Below, piece by piece: positions 1-8,055 of a stretch of 64,000 nt of DNA (position 1 is the stretch's first letter; every line of letters begins with the position of its first letter). A program made the translations under genes and the position numbers. Under the pieces are notes generated by a model. It was not told where the DNA came from. It saw only the letters and a program-made list of their open reading frames with translations, and searched no databases. This stretch comes from Pelosinus fermentans DSM 17108 (GTDB lineage: Bacteria > Bacillota > Negativicutes > DSM-13327), in NCBI RefSeq assembly GCF_000271485.2, contig NZ_AKVN02000001.1, positions 3,249,501 to 3,313,500 of the forward strand. The letters are read 5' to 3'.

Positions 1-777
1 TTACACTCCAAAAGAAAGGCACCGCATAGACATGGATGCATTCTGAAAACCTTCATAGGTAAAAGCAAGCTCGTCATCTGTATCTTGTAATGCTGCAGCA
101 TATAAGAAAGGCAAATAATGATCATCGGTGGGTACGGACAATAAGGCTTCTTTACCCAGTTTTTTATATTCGATCAACGGCTGATGATTGCCAGCTACTA
201 AATGTTCTTTGACTATATTATCAAAATGTACAGCCCATTCAAAAGCTTTGGCCTCCATATTCCAATCAATCAAACGCAAATTGTGCACGATATTGCCGCT
301 GCCAATTATAAGGATGTCATGTTCCCGTAAAGGAGCAAGTTTCTTGGCTAATTCATAATGCTCCTGGGGTGTCTTTTGATAATCGAGACTCATTTCCATT
401 ACAGGTATATCCGCTTTAGGATACATATGCTTTAAAACAGACCATGCCGCATGATCTAATCCACGTTGCCCGTCATATTGAACAGAGGCATTCTCAAAGA
501 TAGCTGCTGCCTCTTCCAACTGTTTCGTAACTCCTGGACATGCATATTGAATATCGTACAATTCCTGAGGAAAACCATAAAAATCATAAATGGTTTCTGG
601 CTGTTTCTTGGTTGTAATATAGGTACCTTTTGTAAGCCAATGAGCTGATACGACTAAAATCGCGTTTGGTCTAGGAAGAGACTGTCCCAACTGCACTAAA
701 CTCGCTGTATACTCATTCTCAAGAATGATATTCATGGGTGAACCGTGACCTAAGAATAATACGGGAGATTTTTTCAT
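1..777 (-). CDS. DODA-type extradiol aromatic ring-opening dioxygenase (YgiD/LigB family)
   Basis: This cytoplasmic protein of about 258 residues belongs to the LigB-fold 4,5-DOPA extradiol dioxygenase family. Family members bind a divalent metal through histidines and cleave catechol-type rings. The histidine motifs are visible: FLGHGSPMN near the N-terminus, VSAHW near residue 48, GLDHAAW mid-protein, GSGNIVHN and DDHYLPF towards the C-terminus. I chose the ATG at 775-777 because a GGAGGT lies 9 bases upstream. The longer frame to 804 would begin before that ribosome site. The stop codon lies at the window edge, so the gene is complete. No neighbouring gene suggests the substrate, so the family is clear but the reaction in this organism is not. 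Confidence 0.85.
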   Translation of the reverse strand: MKKSPVLFLGHGSPMNIILENEYTASLVQLGQSLPRPNAILVVSAHWLTKGTYITTKKQPETIYDFYGFPQELYDIQYACPGVTKQLEEAAAIFENASVQYDGQRGLDHAAWSVLKHMYPKADIPVMEMSLDYQKTPQEHYELAKKLAPLREHDILIIGSGNIVHNLRLIDWNMEAKAFEWAVHFDNIVKEHLVAGNHQPLIEYKKLGKEALLSVPTDDHYLPFLYAAALQDTDDELAFTYEGFQNASMSMRCLSFGV

Positions 778-862
778 ATTCAGCCGACCTCCAATTATGC
801 TCATCCTTTGCCGTCCTAAATAAGACTTTCTAAGAAGTCATTAAAAATAGCACTCTTTCACC

Positions 863-1720
863 TTATATAGACATAAATTTTTCGATTGCATGGGCAACAC
901 CGTGTTTATCATTGCCATAGGTCACAAAACTGCATAATTTTTTGATATCCTCTTTTGCCGTTCCCATAGCTACACTAAATCCAACAATCTCCATCATAGA
1001 AACATCATTGTAGTTATCTCCAATTGCCATTGCCTTATCCAGGGAAATTCCTAAACGATCTGCCACTATTTTTAATGCATTGCCTTTAGAGGCATCCTTA
1101 TTCCCCAACTCAAAATTATTCGTCATGGATGATGTCATTAAAAACTGCTTCATTCCAGCAAAGTTCTCAATCGCAATTTGCCTTTTTTTATCATCAAAAG
1201 AAAAGCAAAAAACCTTATACAGTGCTTCCTCGGCATCCATAGCCTCCTCATAGTTTTTCACAGGAGTCATACCGCTTTGACTGAAGATTTGTTCTACTAT
1301 TTCTTCAAAATAAGTGGAATCCACTTCAAAGGCTGTGCCTTTTAACCGCTGTGCCTCCCTTTGCAATATTTCTTTCGCATGAAAAGAAATGTAAATTTTC
1401 TTATTGGTGGAAACTTCATAATAATAATCTCTTTCCTCCAACCAGTTTACCATATATCTCACGTCATCCCGCCCCATTGTTAAGGATGAAATTTCTTGAC
1501 CGATCTTATCATGAATCGCCGCACCATTATAGGATATCAAATAGGTATTCAATCCAAATTTCTTACAAATCGAAACAGCATCAAAATAGGTCCTGCCTGT
1601 TGCAACAATTACTTCAATTCCCTGCTCTTGCGCACGCTGGATCGCTTTTATATTTTCTTTACTTACTTCATGTTCCTCATTTAATAAAGTTCCATCTAAA
1701 TCTGTTGCAATTAATCTCAT
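863..1720 (-). CDS. Cof-type HAD-IIB family phosphatase
   Basis: A 285-residue soluble haloacid-dehalogenase hydrolase of the Cof/YidA class, which dephosphorylates sugar phosphates, flavin mononucleotide and similar small metabolites. Motif I is at the N-terminus (TDLDGTLL, nucleophile and acid/base Asp), motif II is VATGRT near residue 40, and the metal-binding motif IV is GDNYNDVSMM near residue 235. The middle segment is the C2 cap expected of subfamily IIB, and the length is normal for it. AAAGGTGA precedes the ATG. The gene stands alone, so the substrate cannot be inferred from context. Confidence 0.9.
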   Translation of the reverse strand: MRLIATDLDGTLLNEEHEVSKENIKAIQRAQEQGIEVIVATGRTYFDAVSICKKFGLNTYLISYNGAAIHDKIGQEISSLTMGRDDVRYMVNWLEERDYYYEVSTNKKIYISFHAKEILQREAQRLKGTAFEVDSTYFEEIVEQIFSQSGMTPVKNYEEAMDAEEALYKVFCFSFDDKKRQIAIENFAGMKQFLMTSSMTNNFELGNKDASKGNALKIVADRLGISLDKAMAIGDNYNDVSMMEIVGFSVAMGTAKEDIKKLCSFVTYGNDKHGVAHAIEKFMSI

Positions 1721-1805
1721 AGTAGTGTCACCTTTCTATATATTGGGATGAACGCTTATATTACTATTTCTTTTTATTTCTCTTCTTCTTTTCGATTATC
1801 CTTTT

Positions 1806-2417
1806 TTACAAAACACTATTGTATATCATATATACAGCGGATAACCACATAAAAATCGCCGATACCTTATTGATATATCCAAATAGCTGAGTAAAGCTCT
1901 TTTTCTTTCCCACATTCCATCCAATAGCAGCTAGAAGAAAAAACCAGCACCAAGATACAAGAATACAAGCCATAGTAAATACTATTTTTTCATTTCCTGT
2001 ATAATGAATCGCACTTGTTCCAATAACACCAATTGTATCAAGTACAGCATGGGGATTGAACAAAGACACTGTAACAGCAAAAACAATCTGCTGTTTGACG
2101 CCAAGCCCCTTTCCTGCACCAACATCATTTCCTGCCCATGTGCTATTCCATGTCAACCAGCCCATATATGCCAAAAAACCAACTCCAATCATCAGGAAAA
2201 GGATCTTAATCCAGGCAAAACTTGCAATAAATAATGAAACTCCCTGAACTGCTAATACAATCAATACAGTATCACATAGGGAGGCTGTAATGACCACAGG
2301 CAATGCTCGTAAAAAGGTTGGCTGGGCTGCTCCTTGTGTAAAAACAAATAAGTTTTGAACTCCTAAAGGCAATATGAGTCCCATAGCCAGAATCATTCCA
2401 TGAAGAAAAGCTTGCAT
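1806..2417 (-). CDS. LysE/ArgO-family amino acid exporter
   Basis: A 203-residue inner-membrane protein with about six hydrophobic helices. It belongs to the LysE/RhtB superfamily of proton-coupled amino acid exporters and is closest in feel to ArgO. The N-terminal helix carries the family's LPLGVQNLFVFTQG segment, and FNPHAVLDTIG sits mid-protein. GGGAG precedes the ATG. It is divergent from a MocR-type regulator 128 bases away, and the two probably form an export unit in which the regulator senses an amino acid or amine. The exported substrate (lysine, arginine or other) cannot be read from the sequence. Confidence 0.88.
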   Translation of the reverse strand: MQAFLHGMILAMGLILPLGVQNLFVFTQGAAQPTFLRALPVVITASLCDTVLIVLAVQGVSLFIASFAWIKILFLMIGVGFLAYMGWLTWNSTWAGNDVGAGKGLGVKQQIVFAVTVSLFNPHAVLDTIGVIGTSAIHYTGNEKIVFTMACILVSWCWFFLLAAIGWNVGKKKSFTQLFGYINKVSAIFMWLSAVYMIYNSVL

Positions 2418-2479
2418 TACTCTCGCTCCCTATACCGTTTTTCCTCAGTATAGTGAAATTAAACTGAAATGTCTTCAGC

Positions 2480-2517
2480 CAATTGGATTGTTTTTCTCCC
2501 AACCAATTTGTTATAAT
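2480..2517 (+). promoter_or_regulatory. Promoter and likely MocR operator between lysE and mocR
   Basis: The region contains a TTGTTT -35 box (2488-2493) and a TATAAT -10 box (2512-2517) with 18-base spacing, upstream of the MocR-type gene. An imperfect inverted repeat overlaps them: CCAATTGGATTG at 2479-2490 and CCAACCAATTTG at 2499-2510. Self-regulation from such overlapping sites is common for MocR proteins. The operator role here is inferred. Confidence 0.5.
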
Positions 2518-2545
2518 CAAGAAAACAGCCGGTAAGGAGAAAATT

Positions 2546-3997
2546 ATGCTAACGATTGACTGGGTACCTAATCACAAAGATTCCATGCCCTTATATCGAC
2601 AAATCATAGAGTATATAAAAAATAAAATCACTCTTGGCGAATGGCCAATTCACAGCAAATTGCCTCCTCAACGCAAGCTCGCTCATATTCTTCAAGTAAA
2701 TCGCAGTACCCTGACCATTGCACTGGATGAATTAATCGCAGACGGACTATTGGAAACGCGGGCAGGAAGCGGCACTTGGGTAGCCAACAATACCTGGTCA
2801 GTGTTAGCATCTACTCCAACTGTGAATTGGAATTCTTACCTAGATAAGGGACTCTACCTTCCTAACCTTCAAATCATTCAAGAAATCAATCAGGCAGAGT
2901 TCAAACCCAATATGATCCGTTTAGGCACTGGCGAGCTTTCTCCAGAATTCTTCCCCAGGGACATGATGAGCACGATACTACGAAAATTACCAGAACGTAT
3001 TCATTCTTTGGGTTATGAAGAACCGAAAGGATTGCTTTTTCTCCGGCAGCAAATCCGTCTTTATTTACGCTCTTTAGGGATTGATACCTCTGCATCATCC
3101 ATTATGATCGTATCAGGCGCATTGCAGGCTTTGCAACTCATATGCTCAAGCTTACTGCCAAAAGACTCTACTATTTTGCTTGAAAAGCCCTCCTATCTTT
3201 TTTCCCTCAAATTGTTCCAATCCATGAATATGCAATTTTCTGGTATTCCTCTTGATGAAGAAGGAATTGAGCTGGCTCCCATTGCATTTCAAAAACAACA
3301 TAAAAATGCAAATTTACTATATACCATTCCTTGTTTTCACAACCCTACAGGTATCATAATGACAAAGCAAAGACGCAGAGACCTTATCCATTTGTGCCAA
3401 CAAGAACAATTACCTATTATTGAAGACGATGTATATCGGGAACTTTGGCTCGATTCACCTCCACCTATACCGTTAAAGGCTCTTGAAAGAGAAGGACTTG
3501 TGCTCTACATCGGCAGTCTTTCAAAATCACTCAGCCCAGGACTACGAATTGGTTGGATTGTTGGACCTGAGCCGGTTATTGAACGGTTAGCAGATGTGAA
3601 GATGCAAAATGATTATGGATCAAGCTCCTTATCCCAATGGGCTGCTGCAGAATGGTTTGCCAGCGGACTGTACCAACAACATCTAGAAGAAGTACGAAAG
3701 GCACTGCATATTCGTCGCGAAGCAGCTTGCAAAAGTTTACAAACCTATTTTGCAGATATTGCAACTTGGCAAGTTCCGACAGGTGGCTTTTATATTTGGC
3801 TCAGCTTGACCCATCCCCTTTCCATGCAAAAGCTTTTTAACCTTGCCCTGAATGAAGGTCTTTTAATTCATCCTGGAAGTATCTATGACTATTTTTCAAA
3901 CCGCCATCTCCGCCTATCCTACTCCTATGCCTCATTATCTGAAATGAAAGAAGGGCTGTATCGACTTTCCGTGATTATCAGAACGTTAAAGACGTAG
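2546..3997 (+). CDS. MocR-type (GntR/aminotransferase fusion) transcriptional regulator
   Basis: A 483-residue fusion of an N-terminal GntR winged helix (residues about 10-80, with PLYRQIIEYIK and NRSTLTIALDEL) to a fold-type I aminotransferase domain (about 110-480). The PLP lysine lies in SLSKSLSPGLRIG and the domain also shows HNPTG and DDVYRELW. MocR proteins use the PLP domain to sense amino acids or vitamin B6 compounds. The ATG at 2546 is chosen because TAAGGAG lies just upstream; a longer in-frame start at 2483 lies within the promoter. It is divergent from the LysE-type exporter, its probable target. Confidence 0.92.
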   Translation: MLTIDWVPNHKDSMPLYRQIIEYIKNKITLGEWPIHSKLPPQRKLAHILQVNRSTLTIALDELIADGLLETRAGSGTWVANNTWSVLASTPTVNWNSYLDKGLYLPNLQIIQEINQAEFKPNMIRLGTGELSPEFFPRDMMSTILRKLPERIHSLGYEEPKGLLFLRQQIRLYLRSLGIDTSASSIMIVSGALQALQLICSSLLPKDSTILLEKPSYLFSLKLFQSMNMQFSGIPLDEEGIELAPIAFQKQHKNANLLYTIPCFHNPTGIIMTKQRRRDLIHLCQQEQLPIIEDDVYRELWLDSPPPIPLKALEREGLVLYIGSLSKSLSPGLRIGWIVGPEPVIERLADVKMQNDYGSSSLSQWAAAEWFASGLYQQHLEEVRKALHIRREAACKSLQTYFADIATWQVPTGGFYIWLSLTHPLSMQKLFNLALNEGLLIHPGSIYDYFSNRHLRLSYSYASLSEMKEGLYRLSVIIRTLKT

Positions 3998-4075
3998 TTC
4001 ATTATCTATTTGAATCACTATTTCATACCTGGCAGACCAATCAATACACATTTAATACATTGCCATTAAAGTAAT

Positions 4076-4115
4076 AAAAGGTTTGCCTCTTCCCTTATTA
4101 AGAGGTAAACCTTTT
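4076..4115. terminator. Bidirectional intrinsic terminator between convergent genes
   Basis: Arms AAAAGGTTTGCCTCTT and AAGAGGTAAACCTTTT form a long near-perfect stem with A and T runs on both sides. It lies between the converging MocR and HD-domain genes and can serve both. Confidence 0.8.
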
Positions 4116-4119
4116 ACTA

Positions 4120-4662
4120 CTATGACATGGAAAAATCTTTTGCTAATGCTGCTGCAACAAACTCAATGTGTTCCTGCAGCTCGATTTCTAACATTTGTGC
4201 GCCTTGTACAATGGTTTCACGGTTAACGGCCCTGGCAAATGCTTTATCCTTCATTTTTTTCATAACGGATTTTACTTGCAAATTTGCGATACTTTTATCG
4301 GGACGTACCAAAGCACAGGCAATAATAAAACCAGTAAGTTCATCAACTCCGAGCAACACCTTTTGCAATAAGCTTCTTTCTGGTGCCCAATCTCTAGCAT
4401 GAGATTCTATATCAATGATAAATTGGTCTGAATAGCCGTGAGGCTTTAGCATATTTTTAGCATTGCCTGGATGCTCTTCAGGATATTTCTCAAAATCAAC
4501 ATCATGGAGCAACCCTACAGCTCCCCAGTACTCTACATCTTCACCATATTTTGCAGCATAAGCACGCATAGCAGCTTCTACTGCTAAACAATGATTTAAT
4601 AGTGGTTTTTCTTGTACATGCTGTGTTAAAATACTCCACGCCTTTTCTCTTGTTGTATCCAT
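4120..4662 (-). CDS. HD-domain phosphohydrolase
   Basis: A 180-residue soluble HD-superfamily protein. Metal-binding residues are visible as LNHCLAVEAA (first His), VGLLHDVDFEKYP (His-Asp) and the later IESHARDW histidine, which is the layout of single-domain HDIG hydrolases that cleave phosphate esters of nucleotides. The ATG at 4660-4662 is used because GGAGG lies 8 bases upstream; the upstream TTG overlaps that site. The gene is monocistronic and convergent with the MocR gene. The substrate is unknown. Confidence 0.82.
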   Translation of the reverse strand: MDTTREKAWSILTQHVQEKPLLNHCLAVEAAMRAYAAKYGEDVEYWGAVGLLHDVDFEKYPEEHPGNAKNMLKPHGYSDQFIIDIESHARDWAPERSLLQKVLLGVDELTGFIIACALVRPDKSIANLQVKSVMKKMKDKAFARAVNRETIVQGAQMLEIELQEHIEFVAAALAKDFSMS

Positions 4663-5029
4663 TTCTTCTTCCTCCAATACATTTTGGGGTAAGCTTCCCC
4701 TTCATTAAGAAATGCTATTCATGATTCTTCTACAAAAGGATGATTGTTTTATCCCAAGATACTTATCGAATCATATCGTCCTATAATGTTGTATAATCAT
4801 TTGATTATTATAACATAAATGAAGGAATAGTGAGTAGAAAAAATGAATCTGCTGTTAAATCCACTCACATCAATATTTACTGTTTTCATAATGTTACCAT
4901 AAAAAAAAGAAATGTCTTGGCTCTTTGGAAAGATTTTCTTTATAATATAAGTATCTTTTCTATATTATAAAGAAAATCTTAGTCCATCTAAAAATATGAC
5001 TGGGATGGAGCACTGGAGGGAAATGGATT
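4663..5029. other. Non-coding region between divergent HD and C_GCAxxG genes
   Basis: This 367-base AT-rich stretch has no convincing reading frame. It holds the upstream regions of both flanking genes and a long perfect inverted repeat (4930-4980), listed separately. A ribosome site GGAGGG lies at 5015-5020. Confidence 0.6.
4930..4980. repeat. Perfect 20-bp inverted repeat with 11-base loop
   Basis: Arm AAGATTTTCTTTATAATATA (4930-4949) is exactly the reverse complement of 4961-4980, separated by AGTATCTTTTC. It lies about 50 bases before the start of the C_GCAxxG protein, so a transcript starting upstream would carry a 20-bp hairpin. There is no T run after the hairpin, so it does not look like an intrinsic terminator for the + strand. 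Confidence 0.85.
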
Positions 5030-5449
5030 ATGTTGAGTACTTTGATTGAACAAGGTTATGGAGAACCAGAAGATCTTAACTGTGCCGAAAAAATACTATA
5101 TGGTGCTAATGAAGTGTATCAATTAGGTTTGACTCCCGAGGCTTTGCGAATTGCATCAGGCTTTGGCGGAGGGATGGCCATTGGCAGTGTATGCGGAGCT
5201 CTGACAGCTGCTATTATGGTATTAGGTATCCTGTTTGTTAAAGACAGGGCCCACGAAAGTGACAAAATTAAAATCTTAACACAAGAATTATTTGACACCT
5301 ATCGGGAACAAATGGGTGATATTGACTGTAATCCCTTAAAAAATCGTTATCGCAGGGAAGATATCAAATGCAGAGATGTAATTGCAAAAGCCGCCGCAGC
5401 TCTCGATACTATTATTAAAAAAGAACAAGAAGAAAGCCAACATGCATAA
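5030..5449 (+). CDS. C_GCAxxG_C_C family (probable redox-active) protein
   Basis: A 139-residue protein of the small Cys-rich family named for its C-GCAxxG-C-C pattern. The single Cys of NCAEKIL comes near residue 18, then a glycine-rich hydrophobic segment containing GSVCGALTAA around 58-67, then Cys in DIDCNPLK and IKCRDVI. The family is thought to bind an iron-sulfur cluster or do thiol chemistry. The exact role is not known to me. The ATG at 5030 has GGAGGG at ideal spacing. A strong terminator follows directly, so the gene is monocistronic. Confidence 0.85.
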   Translation: MLSTLIEQGYGEPEDLNCAEKILYGANEVYQLGLTPEALRIASGFGGGMAIGSVCGALTAAIMVLGILFVKDRAHESDKIKILTQELFDTYREQMGDIDCNPLKNRYRREDIKCRDVIAKAAAALDTIIKKEQEESQHA

Positions 5450-5455
5450 ATGAAA

Positions 5456-5484
5456 AAGAGGAAGCAGAAAGCTTCCTCTTCTTA
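5456..5484 (+). terminator. Intrinsic terminator after the C_GCAxxG gene
   Basis: The 10-bp stem AAGAGGAAGC / GCTTCCTCTT with loop AGAAA is followed by CTT-rich sequence, six bases after the stop codon. Confidence 0.8.
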
Positions 5485-5951
5485 TCGTCGTTACATTATT
5501 ATCGTAATGGGAAGAGCAATATAGCGCTGCTCTGTTCCCAGTACAACACTAGTTGTACTCATTCGTATTATCGTAACTGACTATATATATAATTGTGGCT
5601 CACCCTTCATTAACTGCTGTAATCGAACCACCCCATTCCAATCTCATATTTCTTCCTTCGTACTTTTTACTTTTTATCCTCCTTTCTTGAATTAAGCTTA
5701 TTATATTACAAATAAACTTAATTTTCAATCTATTTTTTAAAAATTTCATAGTTAAATTTCTACAGTAAATTGATGCTTATGCTTTACTATCTTTGAAATA
5801 AATAAACAGTATATATATTTCCATTACTGATAAAGTAACAATCTAAATTGTTTTTATGCATCATTTCTACAAAGAAATTTCAAATTATAGTTGCTCTCTC
5901 ATTCCTAATGTCGCTATTATATATAGTATAATTGTCTTAAGGAGGAGCAGC
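5485..5951. other. Non-coding region with clustered small hairpins and MarR leader
   Basis: No reading frame is convincing here. Just after the terminator come three small inverted repeats: CATTA/TAATG at 5494-5509, GGGAAGAGCA paired with 5528-5539, and AGTACAAC-ACTA-GTTGTACT at 5540-5559. A direct repeat ATTATCGTAA (5498-5507 and 5567-5576) encloses the last two hairpins and overlaps the first. A TATAAT at 5927-5932 is a likely -10 box for the MarR gene, with no good -35. Confidence 0.5.
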
Positions 5952-6422
5952 ATGCAGAAAATACCCTACATTGGAAAATGGATCTCTGGTTTATATAGAA
6001 TTGGACAATCTTTTTTTGATCATCATTTAGGAACTTACAGTCTAGGAAGCGGTAATGGATATTACGCTTGCCTCACTTTCCTTTATCAGCAGGAAGGAGT
6101 TACGCAAGATACAATCAGCAAGCATGTAGCAATTGACAAAACAACCATTGCTCGCGCGATTATGAAATTAGAATCACTAGGATATATTGAACGGCATGTT
6201 GATAGACTCGATCGCCGCGCCAACCAAGTATATCTAACCGAAAAAGGCCGATCATTTCAACCGATTCTTGAATCCACGCTAACACAATGGACTACGTCTC
6301 TCACACGAGGCTTTACACCGGAAGAAATACAAATGACATATATACTTCTCGAAAAAATGACTCAAAATGCACTTCTCATCAAAGAAAATTTAAATTCTCA
6401 AGAAAAATCTTCGCAAAAATAA
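5952..6422 (+). CDS. MarR-family transcriptional regulator
   Basis: A 156-residue winged-helix regulator. The recognition region TISKHVAIDKTTIARAIMKL (about 57-76) and the wing segment DRLDRRANQVYLTEKG are characteristic of MarR dimers, which usually repress a linked gene and release DNA on binding a small phenolic or oxidant. The ATG at 5952 follows GGAGGAGCAGC; the frame open from 5856 extends upstream of the promoter-like TATAAT. It converges with the HipA-like kinase with only 7 bases between the stops. No obvious target gene is adjacent downstream. Confidence 0.9.
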   Translation: MQKIPYIGKWISGLYRIGQSFFDHHLGTYSLGSGNGYYACLTFLYQQEGVTQDTISKHVAIDKTTIARAIMKLESLGYIERHVDRLDRRANQVYLTEKGRSFQPILESTLTQWTTSLTRGFTPEEIQMTYILLEKMTQNALLIKENLNSQEKSSQK

Positions 6423-6429
6423 TACTATA

Positions 6430-7218
6430 CTACTCTTTCGATCCACCTCTTGACTTAGGAATTTGTTTATACAATGCTTGTTCAATATTCTTTACCATAT
6501 CCCGGCGTAAGATCACATAATTGATCAATGCTTGCCGTTCACTATCATCTGGCAGCCATTCTTCTGGAATTTGAGCAACGATTTCACAAATGGATTCATA
6601 GCTCATTTCCTTTACTTTTCTCACATAGGGGGAAAAATGCGACGGTGAAAGCCAATCGTTAAGCAATAAGGCATAGGAATAACGATAATATGGTTGGATA
6701 ATTCTACTGATACGATTAAGAAGAGCAATCGTCCATCTGGTAGTTCGAAATAAATGTGAATTATCAATCGCATATATTTTGTATCCTGATTTTTCCTTGT
6801 GCAATAAAAGATTTTTTCTATTATTAGTACGATCTCCATTGTGAAACATAGAATCAAATAATAAGATACCCGCCATTTCAGTAATGTTAACAGCGTTATG
6901 CAAATTGTCCTTTCCCACATATTCTGTATGATTCAGATACTGTGAGGCAAAATGCTGCCCTATAGGTGTACCCGCTGCTTGAAGCTTTGGACTTTGCCAG
7001 ATAATGTCTTCCTCAATTTCAATACTCGAACTTACTGGAAAACATAAACCTAGCATTTCTCCCAGCTTTGCCGCTAAAAATTCATTTACCAATACTTTAG
7101 GCCCCAGTCGATTGTTCTGTAACTTAACAACATAAAACTTTCTATCATTAGCACGAAATAGTTGAGGCGCAGTGACTCCTATTCCCACGCTCCCAAAATG
7201 CTTCATCGCAATAAGCAT
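6430..7218 (-). CDS. HipA-like protein kinase, stand-alone
   Basis: A 262-residue protein resembling the HipA-like kinase family. The probable catalytic loop FHNGDRTNNRKNLLL (about 127-141) and the metal-binding YAIDNSHLF (about 153-161) match the Asp/Asn pattern of this fold. The N-terminus carries a Lys in YVVKLQNN (about 29-36) that could contact ATP. No HipB-like DNA-binding antitoxin lies beside it, so it is probably not a classical hipBA module. The start is uncertain: GAGG lies only 2 bases before the ATG at 7218, and an in-frame ATG at 7206 is an alternative. Target and function are unknown. Confidence 0.7.
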   Translation of the reverse strand: MLIAMKHFGSVGIGVTAPQLFRANDRKFYVVKLQNNRLGPKVLVNEFLAAKLGEMLGLCFPVSSSIEIEEDIIWQSPKLQAAGTPIGQHFASQYLNHTEYVGKDNLHNAVNITEMAGILLFDSMFHNGDRTNNRKNLLLHKEKSGYKIYAIDNSHLFRTTRWTIALLNRISRIIQPYYRYSYALLLNDWLSPSHFSPYVRKVKEMSYESICEIVAQIPEEWLPDDSERQALINYVILRRDMVKNIEQALYKQIPKSRGGSKE

Positions 7219-7250
7219 ATCCTCTACCTTCTCTCAACGTACTGCTAACT

Positions 7251-7286
7251 AAAAAAGACCCGGTACAAATGCATACCGAGTCTTTG
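7251..7286 (-). terminator. Intrinsic terminator of the duplicated-module gene
   Basis: On the minus strand the stem AAAGACTCGGTA / TACCGGGTCTTT (one wobble pair) is followed by TTTTTTAG, just downstream of the stop at 7306. Confidence 0.8.
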
Positions 7287-7305
7287 ACAATTAAGCATTA
7301 TGAAT

Positions 7306-7884
7306 TCAACAACATCGATCTCCAGAAACAGAGGTCAAAGCTTCAAGATTAACTACTGCAGATCGAATCCTTGAATCTGAAATCGGATCATTACTGCCCT
7401 GAGCAAAAATCTGTGAGTTAGAAATAATTGCCAAGCAATCATCGATGGCAATGAGCGTACCTTCAATAGCAAATCCACCAAGAGTTGTTATTACAACCCC
7501 ATCACCGACCATACGGCATAATACTTTAACTAAATGGCGACTTTCCGTGCGCTCTGTTGCTTCTTCGGAATCAATTCGAGATGCCTCTGTGTTTAAATTT
7601 TCAAAAGGATCATCTACGATAGCGGTCCCTTTAGCAACTATGTTCCACAAATCTACCCGCGTGAAATCCACATGTAAGATTTCTCCCCCTGGAGTAAGAA
7701 TTTCCACCGCATTGCAATCGGCTTCTATTCCTGGAGAAAGAATGGCAATACGACAATCTTCTACGGCCTGTAGATTACCAAAATATGCGAATCCATCAAA
7801 ACCAAATAACACTATATCGGTATTTAATTCCCGTTCTAGTTCTCTAACGAGTGATTGATTCCGTAATTCTGTAAAAATGCTCAT
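7306..7884 (-). CDS. Uncharacterised protein with two copies of a beta-rich module
   Basis: I do not recognise this 192-residue protein. It contains an internal duplication. Residues about 21-50 (LNTDIVLFGFDGFAYFG then NLQAVEDCRIAIL) align with about 125-155 (VGDGVVITTLGGFAIEG then TLIAIDDCLAIIS), sharing the pattern V-x(4-7)-GF-A-x-x-G-x-L-x-A-(I/V)-(D/E)-D-C. The two are linked by an acidic segment (about 92-115). Short strands around a glycine turn suggest an Sm-like or other small barrel, but this is inference. There is no signal peptide or membrane helix. AGGGGGG lies 12 bases before the ATG. It is monocistronic with its own terminator. Confidence 0.75.
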   Translation of the reverse strand: MSIFTELRNQSLVRELERELNTDIVLFGFDGFAYFGNLQAVEDCRIAILSPGIEADCNAVEILTPGGEILHVDFTRVDLWNIVAKGTAIVDDPFENLNTEASRIDSEEATERTESRHLVKVLCRMVGDGVVITTLGGFAIEGTLIAIDDCLAIISNSQIFAQGSNDPISDSRIRSAVVNLEALTSVSGDRCC

Positions 7885-7991
7885 ACACTATATACCCCCC
7901 TATGCGGTAATACTATTTAATTTAATTCTTACTATACTGTATGAGTAAGGAACTCATAGTGTTACTGTTTAAATCTGTTTTTAAAAAGTAA

Positions 7992-8024
7992 TAAAAAATA
8001 GACAGGAAATTTTCTCCTGCCTAT
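7992..8024 (-). terminator. Intrinsic terminator after larE
   Basis: On the minus strand the 10-bp stem ATAGGCAGGA / TCCTGTCTAT (one G-U pair) is followed by TTTTTTAT. Confidence 0.8.
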
Positions 8025-8055
8025 CATCAATATATTAGAATCATATATCTTACTA

